Shown here: positions 13,401 through 20,676 of the stretch, in pieces | Position numbering within the stretch: the first letter of the stretch is position 1 | Layout of the letters: each line of letters begins with the position of its first letter | NCBI GenBank assembly: GCA_020628975.1 | Contig: JAHDEF010000010.1 | Coordinates: 1-23,145 of the forward strand | Direction: 5' to 3' | Source of the DNA: Aquimarina sp. | Lineage (GTDB): Bacteria; Bacteroidota; Bacteroidia; Flavobacteriales; Flavobacteriaceae | Length of the DNA stretch: 23,145 nucleotides | Made by a program: the position numbers and the translations under genes | Notes under the pieces: generated by a model | What the model saw: the letters and a program-made list of their open reading frames with translations, nothing else | Told to the model about the DNA's origin: nothing | Databases searched by the model: none

Positions 13401-14887
13401 ACCTAGCCGAAACTTACGGAATTACGGTCTATCAGGAGCAAGTAATGTTACTGTCACAAAAGCTAGCCGATTTTACCAAAGGTGAAGCCGATACCCTTCG
13501 TAAAGCAATGGGTAAGAAGCAAAAGCATGTGCTTGACAAAATGAAGCCCAAGTTTATAGCACAGGCTGAAAAGAAAGGGCACGATGCGACTATTTTAGAG
13601 AAAATTTGGAAAGACTGGGAAGCTTTTGCTTCTTATGCCTTTAACAAATCGCATTCTACATGTTATGCGTGGGTGGCTTACCAAACAGCATACTGTAAAG
13701 CAAACTATCCAGCCGAATATATGGCTGCGGTACTTTCTAACAATATGAATGATATCAAAACGATTACTTTTTTTATGGAAGAATGTAAACGTATGGGTAT
13801 AAAAGTACTAGGGCCAGATGTGAATGAATCGTTTCGCAAGTTTTCGGTAAACGAAGAAGGAGCGATACGTTTTGGTATGGGAGCCATTAAAGGAGTGGGT
13901 ACAGGCGCTGTTGAAACTATTATCGAAAATCGAAAAAAGGATGGTAAATACACCTCTATATTTGATCTCACAAAACGTATCGATTTACGAGCAGCGAATA
14001 AAAAAGCTTTTGAAAGTTTAGCCTTGGCAGGCGGTTTCGATTCACTAGCAGATATACACAGAGCGCAGTTATTTAATAATACAGAAAGTGGAACCACCTT
14101 TTTAGAAAAAGCCATGAAGTTCGGGAGTAATTTCCAAGCAAGCAAAAACTCTGCACAAGTCAGTCTATTTGGGGAAAGTAGCGAGGTGCAATTTCCTGAA
14201 CCAGAAATTCCACCTTGTGAAGAATGGGGGACTTTAGAAAAGTTGGCCAAAGAAAAAGAAGTGGTAGGGATCTATATTTCTGGTCATCCTTTAGACGATC
14301 ACAAACAGGCATTGCGACACTTTTGTAATGGGCAATTAAAAGATTTTGAAAATCTGGAAAATTTAGTGAACCGTGAAATTACTTTTGGAGGGATTGTAAC
14401 TTTGGTAGAACATAGAACTACCAAAACAGGAAAAGGCTGGGCTACTTTTACCATAGAAGATTACAATGTGGCTCATGAATTTAGAATATTTAATGACGAC
14501 TATTTAAAGTTTCGACCTTATTTAGTTGTTAATACCTTTGTGCATGTTAAAGCTTATGTGCGTGAAGGTTATGTAAATAAAGAAACGGGGAAAAGAAGCG
14601 ATCCTAGAATTGTATTTAGAGAATTTGGGCAATTACATGACGTTGTAGATCAACTATCGTCAAAATTGACACTTCAATTAAATATAAAAGACTTAAGCGA
14701 AAATTATATTGATAATTTGTATGGAGGTATTACTCGATTTTCTGGAAGTAAAAATTTGAGCGTTCAAGTTTTCGAACCTATAGAAAAATTACATATAACG
14801 ATGCCAAGTCGTAAAATTAAGATTGGAATAACAGATGAATTGTTAACTTGGCTCGAGAAAGAACAAGTGTATTATAAACTTAATTAG
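10451..14887 (+). CDS. dnaE: DNA polymerase III alpha subunit with fused N-terminal proofreading exonuclease
   Basis: The 1478-residue replicative polymerase carries a DnaQ-like DEDDh exonuclease in front (about 1-190): D6 and E8 in FDTETTGL, D105 in GQNVGFDVNIMG, H170 and D175 in HNATADVEAT. After a linker comes the PHP domain, with its metal-binding HLHNHTQFS near 263-271 and AMTDHANM near 296-303. The polymerase palm follows, with PGRGSAAGS near 664 and the catalytic aspartates in PDIDIDFDDEGR near 703. The fingers and tail contain YQEQVMLLSQKLADFTKGEA near 996, SGHPLDDHK near 1277 and an OB-fold (GGIVTLVEHRTTKTGKGWAT) near 1314. Bacteroidetes carry proofreading on the DnaE chain in this way, whereas in E. 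coli it is a separate DnaQ. The frame is intact throughout. Confidence 0.97.
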   Translation: MYLIFDTETTGLPKNYNAPITDTDNWPRAIQIAWQLHDEMGVCIEHQDYLIRPDGFNIPYDSEQIHGISTALAAQKGVSLSEVLEKFEEVLGKTTFVVGQNVGFDVNIMGCEFHRNAVATKLTELPVLDTCTEHTASLCQIPGGRGGKFKLPTLTELHQYLFDVGFGEAHNATADVEATTRCFLELVRKQQYTTEQLQVEKDYFQRFKQVNPEPFKLIGLKHINLKAASDKIRKQLEKLQGDDGLSTKDLAANAEILKDAPFSHLHNHTQFSILQSTIGVGELISLTAMEGLPAVAMTDHANMMGAFQFVEGIISHNKGVKSRNAEKQSRYEATQNNTLEEGQEPLYELQLEIEITPIVGCEFHVCEDHTNKSVKDNGYQIVLLAKNKKGYLNLAKMSSIAFVDGKYYVPRIDKKIIEQYKEDIIVLTGNLYGEVPSKLLNVGEKQAEEALLWWKEQFGDDFYVELMRHNQEDEDRVNEGLIRLAQKHQVKLVATNNTYYGSQDNANAHDILLCVKDGEKQATPIGRGRGYRYGLPNQEYYYKSADQMKDLFKDIPEAILNIKEIIEKVEIYPLAHDVILPAFDIPEEFVDAQDAIDGGKRGENAFLRHITYEGAKIRYQEITDDIRERLDFELSVIEKTGYPGYFLIVEDFIRAARDMGVAVGPGRGSAAGSAVAYCLWITNLDPIKYDLLFERFLNPDRIGMPDIDIDFDDEGRGRVMQYVIDKYGANQVAQIITYGTMAAKSSIRDTARALDLPLHEADRLAKLIPDMTKLKKIMGVGHDKLKEKFNAEAIQKIQELEDIAASESLEGNTLRQAQILEGSMRNTGIHACGVIITPDDITKFVPVAVAKDSDMYCTQFDNSVVETAGLLKMDFLGLKTLTLIKDTVKIVKAKHGIQLDPENFPLDDEKTYELFQRGETVGVFQYESPGMQKHMRSLKPTVFADLIAMNALYRPGPMEYIPSFIARKHGDEEIKYDLDACEEYLAETYGITVYQEQVMLLSQKLADFTKGEADTLRKAMGKKQKHVLDKMKPKFIAQAEKKGHDATILEKIWKDWEAFASYAFNKSHSTCYAWVAYQTAYCKANYPAEYMAAVLSNNMNDIKTITFFMEECKRMGIKVLGPDVNESFRKFSVNEEGAIRFGMGAIKGVGTGAVETIIENRKKDGKYTSIFDLTKRIDLRAANKKAFESLALAGGFDSLADIHRAQLFNNTESGTTFLEKAMKFGSNFQASKNSAQVSLFGESSEVQFPEPEIPPCEEWGTLEKLAKEKEVVGIYISGHPLDDHKQALRHFCNGQLKDFENLENLVNREITFGGIVTLVEHRTTKTGKGWATFTIEDYNVAHEFRIFNDDYLKFRPYLVVNTFVHVKAYVREGYVNKETGKRSDPRIVFREFGQLHDVVDQLSSKLTLQLNIKDLSENYIDNLYGGITRFSGSKNLSVQVFEPIEKLHITMPSRKIKIGITDELLTWLEKEQVYYKLN

Positions 14888-14977
14888 GCTCAAAATAAGT
14901 GTTAAATACAAGGTCTTTCGTCGAATTAAAACGCTGATAATCAAATAAATGACTAATTTAAAGAAAAGTTGTAATAC

Positions 14978-15340
14978 ATGAAACAGAGCCTACTCATTAT
15001 TTTTTTATTAAGCTTAAATATCGTAGTGTGGGGTCAAAGTCGACAAGCGGTGATCGATTTTAAGTTAGATGCAACATCAAAATTCGATTTTAAGAGTCAA
15101 AAAGGTACTATAAAAGCCGCACCAAATCCTTTCTCAGATTATATTTTAATAAAAGGCATCAAAAATTCTTACGATGTAAAAGTATTTGATATTCTTGGAA
15201 AAGAAATTTTCAATTTTATATCATCTGATATTTCTATTGGCTTGTCTACAAATACATATCCATCAGGTATATATTTGATAGAATTAAATCCCATTGACGA
15301 AGAACTCGAAAAAACGGTTTTTAAAATGGTAAAGCTTTAA
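14978..15340 (+). CDS. Mini-protein of signal peptide plus T9SS type A sorting module
   Basis: The 120-residue product has a signal peptide (residues 1-20, ending VVWGQ), about 25 residues of spacer, and a type IX secretion C-terminal domain. This module shows the usual order: APNPFSDYILIKG near 47-59, VKVFDILGKEIFNF near 67-80, SGIYLIEL near 98-105 and a basic end (KMVKL). In ordinary T9SS cargo this module sits behind a large functional domain; here it is nearly the whole protein. It could be a truncated cargo, a small surface protein in its own right, or a decoy for the secretion/anchoring machinery. It follows dnaE by 90 bases and converges with the formylglycine-enzyme gene; 29 bases separate them and no terminator is evident. 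Confidence 0.8.
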   Translation: MKQSLLIIFLLSLNIVVWGQSRQAVIDFKLDATSKFDFKSQKGTIKAAPNPFSDYILIKGIKNSYDVKVFDILGKEIFNFISSDISIGLSTNTYPSGIYLIELNPIDEELEKTVFKMVKL

Positions 15341-15369
15341 GTGTGATGTCAAGTGATATTTAGTTAAGG

Positions 15370-16410
15370 TTATTCAGTTACATCAACCACACATCTAAAT
15401 CCCGTATGCTCAAGCCCTGTATCAGGTGATGAACTCATTCTAGCAGCTACACGATAGCCCGAGCAATAGCTTTCGTTACACAAAAAAGAGCCTCCACGAA
15501 TAACTTTCCGTTGATGTATATTATCATCTTCTTCATAAACAGGATCTTTAAAATCTAATTTTCGTTGATAGGCGTCTTCGAAATAGCTATTTCGTGTCCA
15601 CTCCCAAACGTTACCTCCAATATCATAAATTCCTAATGGATTTGGAGGGAAAGACTTTACAGGTGCTAAGCTTTCAAAATGATCTTCTTTTAAATTGTTT
15701 GTAGGGAAACTTCCTTGATGGAAATTCGAATTTTTGGTTGCTTGACTAAAGTCATTTCCCCAAAAATATTTAATACGTTTTCCTTTATTTCTGGCTGTAT
15801 ATTCAAACTCTTCCTCTGTAGGTAGTCGTTTGTTCGCCCAATGGCAGTAAGCTAAAGCATCGTACCACGATACTTGCACTACAGGATAATTGTCTTTCCC
15901 TTTTATAGTACTTTCAGGTCCTTGAGGATGCCTCCAATCAGCGCCCTTTTTTGAAGCCCACCACATTTTTGGGTCGCCTGTAAAAACTAAGCCTACAGGA
16001 TCAGTGTCAATTTTCTCTTTAGGCATTCCTGTAAGTTGCGAAATATGATTGGCGTCAATTTTACGTTCAGCTAGTGTTGTATAGCCTGTAGCTTTAATAA
16101 ATCGAGAAAATTGCGCATTGGTGATTTCGGTAACACCTATATAAAAAGAAGTTACTTTTTCTTGATGTACAGGATATTCATCAGCTCTTGCTTGTTCAGA
16201 GGTAGCACCCATTAAAAAAGAGCCCCCTTCTACAAATACCATATCTTTTGTAGAAACACTATCTAATTTGGGCAATAGGGTTATTTCCGCTAACATTTTC
16301 TGATGAAAACTTATAGGTTTTTCAACAGCAATAAGTTGAGGTTTTGATTTTGGTTTGCAACTAAAGATTACTAAAATTATGGGCAGAAATAGTAAGTTAT
16401 AAAAACGCAT
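15370..16410 (-). CDS. Formylglycine-generating enzyme (sulfatase-activating) family lipoprotein
   Basis: The 346-residue product has a lipoprotein signal peptide with the lipobox cysteine at C18 (VIFSC). One FGE-sulfatase domain (PF03781) runs from about 56 to 345: MVFVEGGSFLMGA, NAQFSRFIKATGYTT, PVVQVSWYDALAYCHWANKR, LPTEEEFEYTAR, GGNVWEWTRNSY. Both active-site cysteines of true FGE are present in RGGSFLCNESYCSGYR (C311 and C316), and the end, GFRCV, is canonical. FGE oxidises a sulfatase Cys to formylglycine with O2 and copper. Many bacterial family members lack these cysteines, so a real FGE activity is plausible. A lipid anchor would place it in the periplasm or outer envelope. No sulfatase gene is in the window. 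Confidence 0.88.
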   Translation of the reverse strand: MRFYNLLFLPIILVIFSCKPKSKPQLIAVEKPISFHQKMLAEITLLPKLDSVSTKDMVFVEGGSFLMGATSEQARADEYPVHQEKVTSFYIGVTEITNAQFSRFIKATGYTTLAERKIDANHISQLTGMPKEKIDTDPVGLVFTGDPKMWWASKKGADWRHPQGPESTIKGKDNYPVVQVSWYDALAYCHWANKRLPTEEEFEYTARNKGKRIKYFWGNDFSQATKNSNFHQGSFPTNNLKEDHFESLAPVKSFPPNPLGIYDIGGNVWEWTRNSYFEDAYQRKLDFKDPVYEEDDNIHQRKVIRGGSFLCNESYCSGYRVAARMSSSPDTGLEHTGFRCVVDVTE

Positions 16411-16556
16411 AGCATGAAGAAGTAAGTCTCTAATTGAATAATTTTGAGAATAAGTAATGAAAATTTATTATATAAGGTAATAATGCCTCAATAGTCTTTC
16501 AAAGCAAATTATTAGCTATAAGATGAGGAATTCGTTTTAAATTAAGATGCTATTTT

Positions 16557-18488
16557 CTATTTTTTAAATGGGTACTCAGCACCATTTTTTAGTTTAAAAA
16601 TATATTCGCCTGTTTTTAGTGTAGATATATCAACCGTATTTCCTGCGTGATAACCTTTAATTTTCTTGACAACGTTACCATTTTTGTCTAAAATACGTGG
16701 GCTAACGCATTGCAATTTTTTTGAAACGTTTAAAAGAATACCGCCATAGCTCACAAATACGGGTGTATTTTTTTCCACATAATTTTCGTTTTGAACGTCG
16801 TTTGAAAAAATTTCTGTATTAATTACCACTGAGCTTACTTGTCCGCCAGAATCAGGAAAAGTAACTGAAATTTTATTGCTTGGCTTAACATAAGATAAAG
16901 GCACCGGAATTACCAACGTCCCAAAAAATTGATTGCGATTTGCTTGGTCGTAGCCCGCCCAATTTTCAGGCGTTAATACCACATTGTCATTAAGTTTAAC
17001 GATAGGGTAGCGACTAAGTTTTTTTTCACGAGCAAAACTCAAACGAATATTAGCTCGACCCTTTCCGACAACCGTATTATTGATGTCAAATATAGTAGGT
17101 TCGTTAGCTGTTATAGGTTGTAAATACGATTTTGAATAATTATTATACTCAACTATGGAAGTGGCGAATTCAGTATCATCAGGGATATCCAGAATAAGCA
17201 TAAAAGTTTCAAAAGGCTCTATATCCAATTGGTCGATATGTAAATCAGTATGTGCTTCAGTGATTTCAGCAACACCGCTAGCATTGGTGTAAATTCTTCT
17301 TAAATGATATTTTTTTATACGTTCAGCGTCGTAATCGCTAAATTTCAAATTTAAGGTTTGTGCTTTGTCAGATAGATTGTTAAAAATATTGATCCATTTA
17401 TTACCATTTTTAAAAGCATTTACCTGAATATCCGGATGATCGCTTGAAATATAGGTACGCTCGCCTGAAACATCTTTCCAAAAATCATAAAACTTTAAAA
17501 GGTCAGTGGTAGCATAATTGTTATCAGAATTTAAGCCAACTAGACTGTAGGGATTAGGTGTCGCTTTTGCGTTAGCAAAAATAGTTGGTACCGCTAAACT
17601 AATATTATCGGGCTTATCTAAAAGCGCCATTACTTGATTGTTCAACGATTCTATAATTAGCGCATCATTATAATTTGAATGAGCTTCGTTGAGCCAATTG
17701 TCAAATTTTAATCCATAAGATGCAACATAAAAAGGTTTCGTTTTGTTGTGTTTTACAAAATGATAAGTATTCAATAAATCAAAAGTGGCTTCTAGATTAG
17801 CACCTGAGCGATAAGCAATAGATTGTGTTGCCACATCGACTCCGTCAGAAATGTCAAGTGTGTATTGATCTATTTCTTTTCCTGAAATATCAACAAATGT
17901 TTTTATGGTTGATTTAAATATATCAAAATCATTATTTTCGATATTATCAATAGGTAATGAAGGACTTGAAATAGAAGCAGCGGTACTACTTTCTTCTAAT
18001 TTACTACCCAAATTTTTGTAGAGTAAAGCTGTTTTAGAAGTCGATTTTACCCAATTATTAGTATTGTTCGAATCATCGAAACTTAAAATCACTTTTTTTG
18101 AAACGGGAACTTTACTAAAAGCCTTTATAATATTTTCAGAAAGAATAGAGGTGTTGGTATTTGAAGTAACATCGAGCCCCTGAATTTTTATTACAGAAAT
18201 ATCGTTTTTCAACATTTCTGTAAGCGCATTGTTTGCTAGAGAAGAAACTTCTTTGAAGCTAATTCCACTTGCCTTAATTTCTGGATGAGTTGTAAATATA
18301 GCATTTGAAGAAATAAAAGTATCTCTAGCATCATTTGCTTGAACACCAAAATACTTTTCGCGTTTAAGAAGACTTTCTTTACCGACAAATTTTTTAATAC
18401 CCAAGTCTAAATAAATATTAGCTTCTTGAGCAAATGAGCTTGTAAAAGATATGAAACTTAGTATTAAAATTTTATGTAAACTTCTCAT
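16557..18488 (-). CDS. Exported GH86-agarase-like protein, probably without catalytic glutamates
   Basis: The 643-residue protein has a signal peptide (about 1-20, FTSSFAQ). The middle part follows the architecture I know from GH86 beta-agarases/porphyranases: YFGVQAND near 46-53, TFVDISGKEIDQYTLDISDG near 197-216, AYRSGANLEATFDLLNTYH near 225-243 and SLNNQVMALLDKPD near 281-294. A beta-sandwich region follows (IQVNAFKNGNKWINIFNNLS near 354-373, later ENWAGYDQANRNQFFGTL). The last ~65 residues resemble a T9SS sorting module (ILDKNGNVVKKI ... TVDISTLKTGEYIFKLKN). The stretch KPFYVASYG (251-259) has Ser where GH86 enzymes carry a Glu (xSEYG), and no NEP-type acid/base motif is visible around 135-160. 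It may bind agar-type glycans without cleaving them. The family call is from memory of motifs. Confidence 0.6.
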   Translation of the reverse strand: MRSLHKILILSFISFTSSFAQEANIYLDLGIKKFVGKESLLKREKYFGVQANDARDTFISSNAIFTTHPEIKASGISFKEVSSLANNALTEMLKNDISVIKIQGLDVTSNTNTSILSENIIKAFSKVPVSKKVILSFDDSNNTNNWVKSTSKTALLYKNLGSKLEESSTAASISSPSLPIDNIENNDFDIFKSTIKTFVDISGKEIDQYTLDISDGVDVATQSIAYRSGANLEATFDLLNTYHFVKHNKTKPFYVASYGLKFDNWLNEAHSNYNDALIIESLNNQVMALLDKPDNISLAVPTIFANAKATPNPYSLVGLNSDNNYATTDLLKFYDFWKDVSGERTYISSDHPDIQVNAFKNGNKWINIFNNLSDKAQTLNLKFSDYDAERIKKYHLRRIYTNASGVAEITEAHTDLHIDQLDIEPFETFMLILDIPDDTEFATSIVEYNNYSKSYLQPITANEPTIFDINNTVVGKGRANIRLSFAREKKLSRYPIVKLNDNVVLTPENWAGYDQANRNQFFGTLVIPVPLSYVKPSNKISVTFPDSGGQVSSVVINTEIFSNDVQNENYVEKNTPVFVSYGGILLNVSKKLQCVSPRILDKNGNVVKKIKGYHAGNTVDISTLKTGEYIFKLKNGAEYPFKK

Positions 18489-18518
18489 ATTTGGGGCTTT
18501 GGGTATGAATTTAAAAAT

Positions 18519-18947
18519 TTAAAACCATAATTTCCAAGGAATTCTAGATAAAACAGCAATTAAAGCTAGCGTGTAAAAAATAGACAGTGTTTTAAATTTA
18601 GGTGTTGAAACTAACTTTTTCTTGTGTTTTGAATAACCAATAGTTAATAATGCAATAGCAATAATCATGGTTATAGGATGCTCAACATGTATAAGTCGTA
18701 AGTCGGCATTACCCATAATATCTTTCATTGTTAAATCGCTATTACTCCACTGAACTTTGTCAGACACAAAATAAGTAATCAGTCCGATAACGAATTGAAG
18801 GTGCGTAACTATTAAAGCGAATAAAGCTATACGAAAGTCTTTTGCTTCAAAATCGCGTTTTGTGACAAAGCCTATTATTGAATTTGCAGTTGCTAGAATA
18901 ATTACAGCTAAAACTAGATAGGCCCAGTAAGAATGAATAAATGCCAT
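18519..18947 (-). CDS. Small four-helix membrane protein, cytochrome-b-like, function unknown
   Basis: The 142-residue protein has four predicted transmembrane helices: about 7-27 (AYLVLAVIILATANSIIGFV), 38-61, 88-104 (ITMIIAIALLTIGYS) and 120-136. Between helices two and three lies LRLIHVEHPITM with two histidines (near 84 and 87), and another His follows in SKHKKK. Flavobacterial homologues are often labelled 'cytochrome B', but two buried histidine pairs for heme are not evident, so heme binding is uncertain. It is upstream of the GH86-like gene on the same strand with a 30-base gap and probably co-transcribed with it; whether this is functional linkage is unknown. Confidence 0.7.
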   Translation of the reverse strand: MAFIHSYWAYLVLAVIILATANSIIGFVTKRDFEAKDFRIALFALIVTHLQFVIGLITYFVSDKVQWSNSDLTMKDIMGNADLRLIHVEHPITMIIAIALLTIGYSKHKKKLVSTPKFKTLSIFYTLALIAVLSRIPWKLWF

Positions 18948-18995
18948 TTGTAGATAAGTTTAATTAAAAGTTAAGTTATACTATAAAACTAAAAC

Positions 18996-19023
18996 GACCC
19001 TCAGTTAATAACTAAGAGCCGTC
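18996..19023 (-). terminator. Probable terminator after pgi
   Basis: On the minus strand CTTAGTT pairs with AACTGAG (19000-19016, one G-U pair) around a 3-base loop. GAC and GTC at 18996-18998 and 19021-19023 extend it across a bulge. The U-rich GTCGTTTTAGTTTT follows. It starts 13 bases after the pgi stop. Confidence 0.55.
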
Positions 19024-19035
19024 AGTATTTTGTAT

Positions 19036-20676
19036 TTAGTTTAAAAATTCATTTAACAATGTGCTTGTTGAGCTATCGTGATTAGCAGGCGCATTTTTGG
19101 TAATTTCAGAAAGAATATTAGATGCCAATTGCTTTCCTAATTCTACGCCCCATTGATCGTAGCTGTAAATATTCCAAATAATTCCTTGTACAAAAATGCG
19201 ATGTTCATACATAGCAACAAGTTTACCTAATGCATTAGGGGTTAATTTATCAATAAGTAAGGATGTTGTAGGTCGGTTACCAGTAAATACTTTAAAAGGT
19301 GCTAATGTTTCTATTTCAGTATCAGATAAATTTTTAGCCTGTAATTCCGCCAACACTTCTTCTTTAGTTTTACCATTCATTAGCGCTTCAGTTTGCGCAA
19401 AATAATTCGCCATTAATTTGTCATGGTGGTCTTTATCACCAAACAAAGCTTTCTTGAAACCAATAAATTCAGCAGGAATAATTTTTGTTCCTTGGTGAAT
19501 TAACTGAAAAAAGGCATGTTGTGAATTTGTACCAGGTTCGCCCCATACAATATTTCCTGTTTGGTAAGAAACAGTTTTCCCGTTACGATCTACGCCTTTA
19601 CCGTTACTTTCCATAATACCTTGTTGTAAGTAAGCAGGTAAGCGATGAAGGTATTGATTGAAAGGAATGATAGCTTCGGTTTCAGCTTCGAAAAAATTAT
19701 TATACCAAACGCTTAGTAAGCCAAGTATCACAGGAATGTTTTCCTCTAAATCAGTGTTTTTGAAATGCTCATCCATGCTGTGTGCACCAGCTAAAAGCGC
19801 TTCGAATTGATCAAAACCTATGGATAAAGCTACAGATAAACCAACAGCGCTCCATAAAGAGAATCGACCTCCAACCCAGTCCCAAAGTGGGAAAATGTTT
19901 TCCGCATCGATACCAAATTCGGTTACTTTCGCCACATTCGATGAAACGGCTACAAAGTGCTTACTAACGCCTTCATTTCCTCCTGCTTTTTCGATAAACC
20001 ACTGTCTTGCAGTTATCGCATTTGATAAGGTTTCTTGTGTGCCAAATGATTTTGATACCACTACGAATAATGTAGTTTCAGGGTCTAGATTTTTTAAGTT
20101 TTGGTGTACGTGATCGCCATCAACATTTGAAATAAAATGTATTTTCAAATGATTCTTATAATACTCTAAAGCTTCTGTAATCATTACAGGTCCAAGGTCA
20201 GAACCACCAATACCAATATTTACAATATCTGTTATAGCCTTACCCGTATACCCTTTATGTGTGCCTGAAATTACTTTTTCTGTAAATGCTTTTACTTTCG
20301 CATTTACTTCAGCAACTTCATCAACAATGTTAGCTCCATCAACAGTTATTTCAACACCTTTAGGAGCTCTTAAAGCCATGTGTTGTACGGCTCTTCCTTC
20401 AGTGGCATTAATAGTTTCTCCACCAAAATAACTTTGCATAGCTTGGGGTAAGTTTACCTCTTCCGCTAAATCTAACAATAGTTTTTTTGTGGTAGCATCA
20501 ATGCGATTTTTAGAATAGTCTACATAAAAATCTTCCCACTTTATAGCGAAATTCTTTCCACGCTCAGTATCCTTAGTAAATAAGCTTTTTAAGGATTCGT
20601 TTTGTAGGGTATTAAAGTGCTCTTGTAGCGCTTTCCAAGCTTTTGTTTCCGTCGGATTCTGTGAAGGTAATTTCAT
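19036..20676 (-). CDS. pgi: Glucose-6-phosphate isomerase
   Basis: The 546-residue enzyme interconverts glucose-6-phosphate and fructose-6-phosphate in glycolysis/gluconeogenesis. Family motifs are in place: DIVNIGIGGSDLGPVMITEA near 150-169, the phosphate-binding VVSKSFGTQET near 207-217 and WVGGRFSLWS near 268-277. The second PGI signature GEPGTNSQHAFFQLIHQGTK lies near 375-394, and KLTPNALGKLVAMYEHRIFV near 475-494. The start (MKLPSQNPTETKAWKALQEH) aligns with the usual flavobacterial N-terminus, so it is kept even though the upstream M23 gene then overlaps by 65 bases. It is the last gene of the DUF3108-kynA-M23-pgi series and is followed by a probable terminator. Confidence 0.97.
   Translation of the reverse strand: MKLPSQNPTETKAWKALQEHFNTLQNESLKSLFTKDTERGKNFAIKWEDFYVDYSKNRIDATTKKLLLDLAEEVNLPQAMQSYFGGETINATEGRAVQHMALRAPKGVEITVDGANIVDEVAEVNAKVKAFTEKVISGTHKGYTGKAITDIVNIGIGGSDLGPVMITEALEYYKNHLKIHFISNVDGDHVHQNLKNLDPETTLFVVVSKSFGTQETLSNAITARQWFIEKAGGNEGVSKHFVAVSSNVAKVTEFGIDAENIFPLWDWVGGRFSLWSAVGLSVALSIGFDQFEALLAGAHSMDEHFKNTDLEENIPVILGLLSVWYNNFFEAETEAIIPFNQYLHRLPAYLQQGIMESNGKGVDRNGKTVSYQTGNIVWGEPGTNSQHAFFQLIHQGTKIIPAEFIGFKKALFGDKDHHDKLMANYFAQTEALMNGKTKEEVLAELQAKNLSDTEIETLAPFKVFTGNRPTTSLLIDKLTPNALGKLVAMYEHRIFVQGIIWNIYSYDQWGVELGKQLASNILSEITKNAPANHDSSTSTLLNEFLN

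Noticed and set aside
13705..14250. 181-residue open frame on the minus strand inside dnaE
   Set aside because: It overlaps conserved polymerase sequence in full and resembles no family; it is a shadow.
16411..16556. TTATTA/TAATAA (16465-16483) as a terminator between the GH86-like and FGE genes
   Set aside because: The stem is six A-T pairs only with no U-tract; nothing else was seen in this gap.
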